Below, piece by piece: positions 1 to 4,872 of a stretch of 6,509 bases of DNA. Location: contig DASQSI010000127.1 of NCBI GenBank assembly GCA_035642415.1, positions 1 to 6,509 on the forward strand, read 5' to 3'. A model generated the notes under the pieces. It searched no databases. It saw nothing but the letters and a program-made list of their open reading frames with translations, and was not told where the DNA came from. The first letter of the stretch is position 1. Each line of letters opens with the position of its first letter. The translations under genes were made by a program, and so were the position numbers. This stretch comes from Rubrobacter_F sp035642415 (GTDB lineage: Bacteria; Actinomycetota; Rubrobacteria; Rubrobacterales; Rubrobacteraceae).

Positions 1-180
1 GACGTCTAAGGCTTTTGCAAGCTTGCGCACGGTTCTCATCTGTGGCTCTACACGATTTCTCTCTATGCGGTTAACCGCTGCAGGAGTTACCCCTGCCTTG
101 TTGGCCAGCTCGATCTGGCTGAGCGCGGCTCGAAGCCTCAACCGTTCGAGGTTCTCCCCTATGTACACCGGCCTTGGCAT
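1..180 (-). CDS. XRE/Cro-family helix-turn-helix regulator, 5' part (runs off the left edge)
   Basis: The leftward frame is open from the ATG at 180 to the window edge, giving 60 codons. The N-terminus reads MPRPVYIGENLERLRLRAAL, then SQIELANKAGVTPAAVNRIE and an arm containing RNRVEPQMRTVRKLAKALDV. This is the usual five-helix HTH_3 layout: a LSQxELAxxAGV first helix, then VTPAAVNRIE as recognition helix, then the P-x-x-x-T-x-x-KLAxAL third-helix signature. The start is supported by AAAGGA 8 nt upstream and by a TATAAT box about 30 nt upstream. The C-terminal part is outside the window, so any extra effector domain is unknown. It is divergent from the small membrane peptide and phasin-like genes, so it may regulate itself, them, or both. 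The DNA-binding call is firm; the target is inference. Confidence 0.9.
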   Translation of the reverse strand, partial: MPRPVYIGENLERLRLRAALSQIELANKAGVTPAAVNRIERNRVEPQMRTVRKLAKALDV

Positions 181-202
181 GATAGGAGTCCTTTCACTGT
201 AC

Positions 203-217
203 GTATAGTTATTATAC
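203..217 (-). promoter_or_regulatory. -10 box with overlapping GTATA/TATAC inverted repeat upstream of the XRE gene
   Basis: Read leftward, a perfect TATAAT lies at 216-211, about 30 nt before the XRE start codon. The -35 region is poor (TACTTC at about 17 bp spacing). The box sits inside the inverted repeat GTATA-gttat-TATAC (203-217). A further palindrome GTATATAC lies at 246-253 and another GTATA at 274-278, all in the divergent intergenic region. A repressor binding here would block its own promoter, which is the common XRE autoregulation layout. Operator function is inference. Confidence 0.45.
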
Positions 218-352
218 ACTCATTCTATAAGAAGAAGTAAAAATAGTATATACAAAATACATAGGCTGTGGTAGTATAGATCCATAGACAAAGAAACGGC
301 CCCGGCGATGGTTGCACTTCCGGAGCCCAGGATGCTGTGGAGGTGTGAACAT

Positions 353-427
353 ATGCAGTACGCTATCGGGATCTTAGTAACCATCATCGTGGCAATTATC
401 TTACTGTCGCTTCTGGGGCTTCTTTAA
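353..427 (+). CDS. 24-residue single-span hydrophobic membrane peptide
   Basis: The ORF runs ATG 353 to TAA 425-427 and encodes MQYAIGILVTIIVAIILLSL followed by LGLL. A strong ribosome binding site, GGAGGTG (339-345), lies 7 nt before the ATG, which is the main reason to believe this very short gene. After Met-Gln-Tyr almost every residue is aliphatic or small, so the whole product is one transmembrane helix with no charged residue. It lies about 80 nt upstream of the phasin-like gene on the same strand and divergent from the XRE regulator. Very short hydrophobic proteins of this kind occur as stress-associated membrane proteins and as type I toxins; the sequence does not decide between these. 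It has no recognised family. Confidence 0.6.
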   Translation: MQYAIGILVTIIVAIILLSLLGLL

Positions 428-441
428 GTTCGTTCGCGGAT

Positions 442-471
442 AAGCGCGGCGTAGACAAGCGTGGCGTAGAC
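442..471. repeat. 15-bp tandem direct repeat upstream of the phasin-like gene
   Basis: AAGCGCGGCGTAGAC (442-456) is followed immediately by AAGCGTGGCGTAGAC (457-471), with one mismatch in 15. The pair ends 35 nt before the ATG at 507, so it lies in the 5' leader or promoter of the granule-type genes. It could be a tandem protein-binding site or slippage-derived sequence. Confidence 0.6.
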
Positions 472-506
472 GCAGAGATCAAACTACAACAACACAAGGA
501 GCCAAC

Positions 507-1487
507 ATGGCTGAGACCGCGCAGAGTCTGGTTCAGCAGTTGCAGGTGCAGATCCTTAAGAGTGCTGAAGACTTCTACGGAAACTCGCTAGGGACACTCG
601 AAAGCCAGTTAGAGAACGACCGCTCCCAGCTGCAAGACCTGCTAGAGCAGGTCCCCGAATCCCAGCAGGACATCCAGGTGCAGCTAGAGGAGATGGTCTC
701 GTCCTACGAGGCCATAGAGAACTCCCTCGGCGAGGTCGCCCGGCAACAGGGACTGGAAGGCGCCGTGAACCAAGTAGCCCAGCAGGCCCAGGAGGAGACC
801 GCGTGGCAGGCTACGGGCCAAGCTCAGGATGCTGCAGGGCAAGCCGCCGAGCAGGTGCAGGGCGCTGCGGGAGACGCGGACGGGCAGACACAGGAAGTCG
901 CCGGAGAGGCGACGGGGCAAGCACAGGAGCTCGTGGGGCAGGCGACCGATCAGGCCGGGGAGGCGGTTGGAGAAGCGACGGGGGCAGCGGAGGAGGTTGT
1001 GCCGGGCACCCAGTTGCTGAGCGAAACGACCAACGAGGCAGGCCAGACGGTTAGGCGCACGGTGGATGAGTCGGGGGACATAGTGGAGACGACCCTGGAC
1101 GAGTCTGGGGAGCTAGTAGACGAGGACGTGCTGGGCAACGTGACAGAGCTCTCCTCAGAGGAGGAATACACCAGCGAGGAGGGACAAACGGTGCGCACTG
1201 TAAAGGAGGAGGGCGGGAAGCTTCTCCACCTGTCGCTCGGGCCGGAAGGGAGCCTCCTCAACCTGGAGCTTCCGGACATGGGCGATACCGTAGAGGAGAT
1301 CACCGAGGAGAGCTCTGAGCAGTACGAGTACGAGTCCCGGTCCGATACGACCGAGGAAGAACCGGACGCCACCGAAGCAGCCAGGCAGAAAGCCGAGCAG
1401 CTAGGGGTGGACCTCTCCGAGATAGAAGGGTCGGGGTCCGGCAGACGCATCACGGTAAAGGACGTGACGAAGGCCGCGCAGGAGTAG
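507..1487 (+). CDS. Acidic phasin-like protein with 11-residue repeats and C-terminal E3-binding domain
   Basis: The product has 326 residues; AAGGAG lies 6 nt before the ATG. Four parts are visible. Residues 1-98 form an amphipathic Gln/Glu-rich coiled coil with an SAEDFYGNSLGTLESQL segment like phasins, which coat polyhydroxyalkanoate granules. Residues 102-165 hold six consecutive Ala/Gly/Gln/Glu 11-residue units (ATGQAQDAAGQ type), as in LEA-like proteins. Residues 174-206 are three further 11-residue units of the type T-x-D-E-S-G-x-I-V-x-x. After an acidic linker, residues 288-326 match the E3-binding or peripheral-subunit-binding fold (AARQKAEQLGVDLSEIEGSG, then RRITVKDV). That small three-helix domain docks to partner proteins in dehydrogenase complexes and binds DNA in Lsr2. 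A stem-loop follows the gene, then a PHA-granule-type gene on the same strand. Phasin function is inferred from composition and context; the E3-binding domain is clear. Confidence 0.8.
   Translation: MAETAQSLVQQLQVQILKSAEDFYGNSLGTLESQLENDRSQLQDLLEQVPESQQDIQVQLEEMVSSYEAIENSLGEVARQQGLEGAVNQVAQQAQEETAWQATGQAQDAAGQAAEQVQGAAGDADGQTQEVAGEATGQAQELVGQATDQAGEAVGEATGAAEEVVPGTQLLSETTNEAGQTVRRTVDESGDIVETTLDESGELVDEDVLGNVTELSSEEEYTSEEGQTVRTVKEEGGKLLHLSLGPEGSLLNLELPDMGDTVEEITEESSEQYEYESRSDTTEEEPDATEAARQKAEQLGVDLSEIEGSGSGRRITVKDVTKAAQE
810..1001 (+). repeat. Coding array of six LEA-like 11-residue units
   Basis: Residues 102-165 of the 507-1487 product divide without gaps into 11-residue units: ATGQAQDAAGQ, AAEQVQGAAGD, ADGQTQEVAGE, ATGQAQELVGQ, ATDQAGEAVGE and a shorter ATGAAEEVV. 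Each has Ala at position 1 and a small or aliphatic pair near positions 8-9, giving an amphipathic 11/3 helix as in group 3 LEA proteins and apolipoproteins. At the DNA level the units are diverged, so this is an old repeat. Confidence 0.8.
1026..1124 (+). repeat. Coding array of three beta-type 11-residue units
   Basis: Residues 174-206 of the same protein read TTNEAGQTVRR, TVDESGDIVET, TLDESGELVDE. All start with Thr and share x-(N/D)-E-(A/S)-G-x-hydrophobic-V. The conserved Gly turn between polar and Val-rich segments suggests beta hairpins rather than helix. The period matches that of the preceding helical array although the composition differs. Confidence 0.7.
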
Positions 1488-1494
1488 TGAGGAG

Positions 1495-1519
1495 CCTCAA
1501 CCGAAAAGATCGGTTAAGG
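1495..1519 (+). terminator. Stem-loop between the two granule-type genes
   Basis: CCTcAACCG (1495-1503) pairs with CGGTTaAGG (1511-1519) around a 7-nt loop, giving 8 pairs with one internal mismatch, 8 nt after the stop codon at 1487. No U-tract follows. It could attenuate transcription or protect the upstream mRNA, letting the first gene be expressed more than the second. Confidence 0.4.
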
Positions 1520-1569
1520 AACAAGCACCAGCTATTTGGCCATCAGAGTCACGGTCAGGAGGAGGAAGG

Positions 1570-1941
1570 ATGACAAAGAAGCGACAGGCTAAGGGGCCCA
1601 AGCGTCGCCCGCGCAAGTCCGTTGGGCGTACAAGATCCCCTTCGAGCAGTCGAAAAACTTCAAGTTCTTCTACCGCTAAAGGAGGAGGAGAAGGAGGAGG
1701 TCGGACCTTTAGCATAAGAGCCACAAAGAACCCCAGTACGCTGGTGTCTGAGGCTAAGAAGGTAGCGAAGGAGAACAACGCGACCTTCAAGGGTGATACC
1801 ACCTCGGGAAGCTTCTCAGGGAAAGGGGTCAAAGGCAGGTACAAAATAGAAGGTGGAACTGTGAAGGTCACCATGACCGACAAGCCAAGTCTGGCTTCTT
1901 GGTCTACCGTGGAATCAAAGGTAAAAGAGTTTTTCCGTTAA
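1570..1941 (+). CDS. Basic-tailed protein with a PHA-granule-system-type domain
   Basis: The product has 123 residues. AGGAGGAGGAAGG lies directly before the ATG, a very strong ribosome binding site. Residues 1-46 are a disordered Lys/Arg/Ser tail (TKKRQAKGPKRRPRKSVGR, then a Ser run and GGGEGGG). Residues 47-123 form an alpha/beta module: a strand (FSIRA), a helix (LVSEAKKVAKENN), alternating strands (SFSGKGVKGRYKIEGGTVKV), and a final helix ending VESKVKEFFR. This order and the late VKGRYKIEGGTVKV segment resemble the putative polyhydroxyalkanoic acid system family (PHA_gran_rgn), which lies near PHA genes. The basic tail is like those of PhaF or histone-H1-like proteins, suggesting DNA contact. 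The family match is by eye. No PHA synthase is in the window. The product is basic while its upstream neighbour is strongly acidic, so the two may associate. Confidence 0.65.
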   Translation: MTKKRQAKGPKRRPRKSVGRTRSPSSSRKTSSSSTAKGGGEGGGRTFSIRATKNPSTLVSEAKKVAKENNATFKGDTTSGSFSGKGVKGRYKIEGGTVKVTMTDKPSLASWSTVESKVKEFFR

Positions 1942-2007
1942 ACCGTCTAGCAGACGACTCGGTTGTTAATGGGTGACAGGGTAGTGACGACAGAGAGACC
2001 GGAGAGT

Positions 2008-2043
2008 ATGTCGGACCGCGCCGAGGGAAAGAGGGGCTCTTGA
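2008..2043 (+). CDS. Possible 11-codon leader ORF overlapping the TTG start of the next gene
   Basis: ATG at 2008 encodes MSDRAEGKRGS and stops at TGA 2041-2043. GGAG lies 3 nt upstream of the ATG. The stop overlaps the TTG (2040-2042) of the following gene as TTGA, the arrangement typical of translational coupling by re-initiation. It would help explain how a TTG start works there. It is short enough to be chance. Confidence 0.25.
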   Translation: MSDRAEGKRGS

Positions 2044-2273
2044 CCAAGGTGACGACGAAGCTGGGAACGTGTCAGGTGCGAAGCGAGACGGGCCACCCCT
2101 GCCCCCGCCCGGCGGTGGTTGAGATCCGGGGCGTACCCTTCTGCGAGCAGTGCGCCTGTGAGCAGCAGGCGTACTTTGCAATAGGCGAGATGACACAGGA
2201 GCTAACGGTCGATAGAGCGAAGCAGATCCCAAGGCTTCCACCATACGAGCCATTGGTCGAGGCGCTGAACTAG
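2040..2273 (+). CDS. Small Cys-rich (zinc-ribbon-like) protein
   Basis: The product has 77 residues. The frame has no ATG before the first Cys; the best start is TTG 2040 with GAGG about 5 nt upstream, and GTG 2049 is the alternative. Five cysteines sit in the first half: Cys11, Cys21, Cys35, Cys38 and Cys40. The pattern C-x9-C-x13-C-x2-C, with GHPCPRPAVVEIRGVPFCEQ between and around, resembles small treble-clef or zinc-ribbon proteins in which four Cys bind one zinc. The rest is a helical tail (EMTQELTVDRAKQIPRLPPY) without further ligands. No specific family is recognised. It lies between the granule-type gene and the cold-shock gene on the same strand, with gaps of about 100 and 53 nt. Zinc binding is likely; function is unknown. 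Confidence 0.65.
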   Translation: MTKVTTKLGTCQVRSETGHPCPRPAVVEIRGVPFCEQCACEQQAYFAIGEMTQELTVDRAKQIPRLPPYEPLVEALN

Positions 2274-2326
2274 GCCTAGATATGTGGCGCTGAAAACTCG
2301 GAAGTGAGAAAGGTGGGATCAGGCAG

Positions 2327-2530
2327 ATGTCTCAAGGAAGGGTTCTGTGGTACAGCGATACCATAGGCTACGGCTTCATCCATCCGGACAATGGAGGCGG
2401 GAAACTCTTCGTGGGCCGCACGGACATAGCGGAGGGCCAGCACGAGTTTCTGGAGAATGGCGCCAAGGTGACTTATGAGGGGGTTCGCAGCAAAGAGGGC
2501 ATGGAGGCAATGAACGTCTCCAAGATCTAG
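2327..2530 (+). CDS. Diverged cold-shock-domain (CspA-type) protein
   Basis: The product has 67 residues, the usual size of a single-domain cold-shock protein. AGGTGGG lies 9 nt before the ATG. The fold signature is intact: G-R-V-L-W-Y in strand 1, IGYGFIHPD as RNP1 (usually KGFGFI), KLFVGRTDI as RNP2 (usually VFVHFSAI), then GAKVTYEG and the EGMEAMNVSKI ending, close to the usual GPQAANV strand. The family binds single-stranded RNA or DNA and melts mRNA structure. Phe17 and Phe28 are kept, but the first RNP1 Phe is Tyr15, and the RNP2 His-Phe pair is replaced by Gly30-Arg31, so binding may be weaker or different. It could be a regulator rather than a general chaperone. It is the last gene of the rightward series and convergent with the ketosynthase gene. 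Confidence 0.85.
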   Translation: MSQGRVLWYSDTIGYGFIHPDNGGGKLFVGRTDIAEGQHEFLENGAKVTYEGVRSKEGMEAMNVSKI

Positions 2531-2660
2531 ATAGTCAGGCTGCCAACCGATAGCCCTGCAGAGATCCATGGCACCGCGAGCACATGAATGCTACTCGAAA
2601 GAGACGATGGAAATTTACGTGACGAGTGGGCGAGAACTTCTTTGAATTGTGTTCGGTCTA

Positions 2661-2685
2661 GGCACCAAATAGGTGGTACCTTTTT
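2661..2685 (+). terminator. Possible weak terminator between the convergent cold-shock and ketosynthase genes
   Basis: CACC (2663-2666) can pair with GGTG (2672-2675), with a further GG/CC across a short bulge, followed by TTTTT (2681-2685). The stem is short, but the T-run points rightward, suiting the end of the cold-shock transcript about 130 nt downstream of its stop. Confidence 0.3.
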
Positions 2686-2704
2686 CGGGAAACCATAGGC
2701 AGCT

Positions 2705-3946
2705 CTAGACACGCTCCAGCGTTATGGCGACGTTATGGCCCCCTACCGCCATGTTGAGGCAGATGGCAGCCTCCAACTCTGGGACTGGGACGGGCTTGCC
2801 TACCACGTACTCTAGAGGAGCACAGTCCTCGGCCAGAGTATCAAGGTTGCGCATAGGAGGGATCGTCTGCTCATTGAGAGTTAGAGCGCAGATGGCGGTT
2901 TCTATCGCCCCGGTCGCACCCATGGAGTGGCCCAGGTTAGACTTGGTGGCCGAGACTCGCACTCTGGGGTTTACAGAATGCATCGCCCAGGATTCGGGAC
3001 CATCGCCAGCAACGGTGCCGGTACCATGTGGATTAATGTACCCGATCTGCTCCGGTTGCAGCCCTGCGGACTTGGCCGCAAGGGCCATCGCCCGTGTGAT
3101 CCCCCGGCCTTCGGGATCGGGATCGGCCAGATTGTAGGCGTCAGTGGTGCGGCCGATACCGGTTATCTTGGCGTATGGAACCATACCTCGGCGCTGTACG
3201 GACTCGGCGGTCTCCAAGACCATTACGGCGGCCCCTTCAGCGATCACGAACCCTGCGTGGTCCTTATCGTAGGGGCGGCAAGCCCCTTGCGGATCGTCGT
3301 TGCGGATACTCATCGCCCGCATCGCCGCGAACCCGGCTACCATGAGTGGCGTTATCACGGCTTCGGAGGACCCACACAGGACCATATCCGCGTCACCCCG
3401 GCGGATCAAGTTGTACCCCATGCCTATAGCGTCCGTGCCGCAGGCGCAGGCCAAGGCCGGGGTTATCGACGGGCCTTGGATACCGAGTTGGAGGCTGACT
3501 CGGGCGGCACCTGAGTTCTGCATCATCTTAGTTACCGCGAAGGGGCTCACCCGGTTAACACCCTTGTTGTCCATTTCCCACTGGGTACGGTCAAAGCTCA
3601 TCACGCCGCCGATCCCAGTGCCTATGACCGATCCCACCCGCTCGGGATGACGGTTCAAGAACTCTCCGGCTCCAGCATCATCTACGGCCATCAAGGCAGA
3701 GGCCAAGGCGAACTGGGCGAAACGATCCATCCTTTGCGCGGTCTTGCGGTCCATAAAGTCCTTGGGCTCGAAGTCCGTACATTCGGCGGCAATCTTTGCC
3801 TCCAGGCCCTCCGGGTTGAAGAGGGTTATGGGGCCGGCCCCGCTCTCGTTGGCCAGCAGCAGACTCCAAAACTTCTTCCGTCCTACCCCGATGGGGGTTA
3901 CAAGTCCTATCCCGGTTATGTAAGCTGCCGGATGGCCATTCTCCAT
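2705..3946 (-). CDS. fabF: Beta-ketoacyl-ACP synthase II (FabF-type)
   Basis: The product has 413 residues, the normal length of FabF. GGGGAGGTGG lies 9 nt before the ATG. The enzyme condenses malonyl-ACP with an acyl-enzyme to elongate fatty acids in the cytosol. The thiolase fold is complete: ITGIGLVTPIG at the N-terminus, RMDRFAQFALASALMAVDDA, and VIGTGIGGV. The nucleophile is Cys167 in ALACACGTDAIG; the catalytic His307 is in NPHGTGT; Lys335 and His340 are in ATKSNLGHSMGATGAIE. The distance from His307 to Lys335 is about four residues shorter than in E. coli FabF. The region that is normally NSFGFGG reads LNMAVGGHN (residues 397-405), so both gating Phe residues are replaced by Met and Val. 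That could change acyl-chain choice. No other fatty-acid gene is adjacent, so it may be a specialised extra copy. A small ORF overlaps its start. Confidence 0.93.
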   Translation of the reverse strand: MENGHPAAYITGIGLVTPIGVGRKKFWSLLLANESGAGPITLFNPEGLEAKIAAECTDFEPKDFMDRKTAQRMDRFAQFALASALMAVDDAGAGEFLNRHPERVGSVIGTGIGGVMSFDRTQWEMDNKGVNRVSPFAVTKMMQNSGAARVSLQLGIQGPSITPALACACGTDAIGMGYNLIRRGDADMVLCGSSEAVITPLMVAGFAAMRAMSIRNDDPQGACRPYDKDHAGFVIAEGAAVMVLETAESVQRRGMVPYAKITGIGRTTDAYNLADPDPEGRGITRAMALAAKSAGLQPEQIGYINPHGTGTVAGDGPESWAMHSVNPRVRVSATKSNLGHSMGATGAIETAICALTLNEQTIPPMRNLDTLAEDCAPLEYVVGKPVPVPELEAAICLNMAVGGHNVAITLERV

Positions 3947-4131
3947 CCCGTGTGTCCACCTCCCCTATCCTGAGAAATGATCGATTGAGCGATTCTAGCA
4001 GTACTCGGCAGCTTCAAGAATTTAGTCCGACCCTCCACAGGGTACCAATCCAGAAACACTAAACCACCCGAGGTATCATTCCACGCCCTGCTGATAGGTG
4101 GTAGGTACATAGAGAAACCCGTCACCCGCAT
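3916..4131 (-). CDS. Possible small ORF overlapping the start of the ketosynthase gene
   Basis: ATG at 4131 has AAAAGGAG 4 nt upstream, a good site, and opens a 71-residue frame that ends at 3916, about 30 nt inside fabF. The product (MRVTGFSMYLPPISRAWNDT, then GLVFLDWYPVEGRTKF and a C-terminus reading across the fabF ribosome site) matches no family I know, and its last part looks like read-through of non-coding sequence. It may be a leader ORF coupled to fabF translation or a chance frame. The good ribosome site is the only positive sign. Confidence 0.3.
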   Translation of the reverse strand: MRVTGFSMYLPPISRAWNDTSGGLVFLDWYPVEGRTKFLKLPSTARIAQSIISQDRGGGHTGWRMAIRQLT

Positions 4132-4225
4132 CTCTCTCCTTTTCCCTTTCCCCACTATTACCGATACGGGTGGCGGGTCTTATAAGAATTGTTATCTATA
4201 CCCACTAGCAGGGCACACAAAACAC

Positions 4226-4270
4226 GTCCTCCACACGTTAATGGCGGGTAGCAAAGAGGGGCTGGAGGAC
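4226..4270. repeat. 8-bp perfect inverted repeat with a 29-nt loop
   Basis: GTCCTCCA (4226-4233) pairs exactly with TGGAGGAC (4263-4270). The stem lies 30 nt to the left of repeat copy A. No T-run follows on either strand. Confidence 0.5.
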
Positions 4271-4300
4271 ACAAGGATAAAGCGGGTGTAAGCAACCCCC

Positions 4301-4361
4301 TCCGGTCCCTTAGGACACATTAGTTACCTGTTCCAGGCTGCCCCTAAACCTCATAGGTCCG
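4301..4361 (+). repeat. Dispersed intergenic repeat, copy A
   Basis: The copy runs from TCCGGTCCCTTAGG to CATAGGTCCG. It shares the 15-mer ACACATTAGTTACCT exactly (4315-4329) with copy D (5914-5928), then AGGCTGCC and CTAAACC with the other copies, and ends near GGTCCG as they do. Its orientation is the same as that of B, C and D. Confidence 0.7.
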
Positions 4362-4393
4362 CTTCGGTGCCGCAGGAGGTCAACCAAAAAGAA

Positions 4394-4445
4394 GAGGGCC
4401 GGGCGACGAACGCAAAACTAGGAACGAGGAGCAACCCCGGCCCTC
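4394..4445. repeat. 10-bp perfect GC-rich stem with a 32-nt loop
   Basis: GAGGGCCGGG (4394-4403) pairs with CCCGGCCCTC (4436-4445) without mismatch. It stands just to the right of repeat copy A; the stem at 5999-6041 stands in the same place relative to copy D, and both are preceded by an AAAAGAAG-like run. It is terminator-like but without a U-tract. Confidence 0.6.
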
Positions 4446-4480
4446 GAGCTAGGTTAGGCCATGTCTTCTTACCCACCGCG

Positions 4481-4597
4481 CCCTTGAGCTACACCCGCCC
4501 CCTGTATGAAAGAATCCGCACAGGATATAGGGGGACGGGCCGATAAGATAGCGTCTCGTTGGAGATAAAAGCGTCAGAAGGTTATCCAACGAGGCTA
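4481..4597. ncRNA. Structured element M1 (two consecutive stem-loops), left copy
   Basis: Stem P1 pairs CCCGCCCCCTGTAT (4494-4507) with ATATAGGGGGACGGG (4525-4539), with one bulged A. Stem P2 pairs TAGC-gt-CTCGTTGGA (4549-4563) with TCCAACGAGGCTA (4585-4597). The order, the spacing and the P2 sequence with its two-nucleotide bulge recur in M2 (4873-5004), while the loops differ. Weaker similarity extends left to about 4459 (GTAAGAAGACATGG on the minus strand). The transcribed strand is unknown, and RNA function is inference from the conserved pairing. Confidence 0.5.
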
Positions 4598-4680
4598 CCT
4601 ATTACTGGCCATTCTACGCCCACACGCACTACGCGCTACCCCGTCCATAGACTGGCGCAAAACTGGCTGTGGGCTAGTTC

Positions 4681-4770
4681 TTAAAGTAACCGCAGCAAGA
4701 TGATGATAAGCACGACTACGACTATCGCGCCTATCAGCAGACTGATTGGATTTCCCATACCACCGCGCAT
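4681..4770 (-). CDS. 29-residue single-span membrane peptide between the two structured elements
   Basis: Read leftward, ATG 4770 to TAA 4681 encodes MRGGMGNPISLLIGAIVVVV, then LIIILLRLL. AAGGAGG lies about 9-10 nt upstream, a very strong site. After a short Arg/Gly-rich head the chain is one transmembrane helix with a single Arg near the end. An in-frame ATG at 4854 would give 57 residues, but the extra part looks random and that ATG has no properly spaced ribosome site, so I prefer 4770. The gene is flanked by elements M1 (downstream) and M2 (in its leader, about 100 nt upstream). Tiny single-span peptides with structured leaders and duplicated flanks recall type I toxins, but there is no sequence match I can name. 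It may equally be a small membrane-stress protein. Confidence 0.65.
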   Translation of the reverse strand: MRGGMGNPISLLIGAIVVVVLIIILLRLL

Positions 4771-4872
4771 GCTCTCTCTCCTCCTTGTAGCGTTCCTCTT
4801 CTGAGCATTCTCCAGAAATAAAGAGAAGACTCGCTCCCCGTAAGGGAGGACCATCTCCTCTTACCCCTTGGG

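Larger units (their letters stand above)
4132..4680. other. Long non-coding stretch with hairpins, one dispersed repeat copy and one structured element
   Basis: I see no convincing coding frame here. It holds a TTATAA-centred palindrome (4178-4187), an 8-bp stem (4226-4270), repeat copy A (4301-4361), a 10-bp perfect stem (4394-4445) and structured element M1 (4481-4597). The last 80 bases before the small membrane gene carry only the short direct repeat ACTGGC at 4604, 4651 and 4662. Confidence 0.6.

Noticed and set aside
950..1453. 167-codon leftward ORF inside the phasin-like gene
   Set aside because: Ser/Val-rich mirror frame of the Glu/Thr-rich coding strand; typical shadow.
2527..2712. 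61-codon leftward ORF after fabF
   Set aside because: It starts at a GTG inside the fabF stop region with a ribosome site too close, and its codon use looks random.
4681..4854. 57-residue extended form of the small membrane peptide starting at 4854
   Set aside because: The upstream ATG lacks a properly spaced ribosome site and the added residues look non-coding, while the ATG at 4770 has AAGGAGG.
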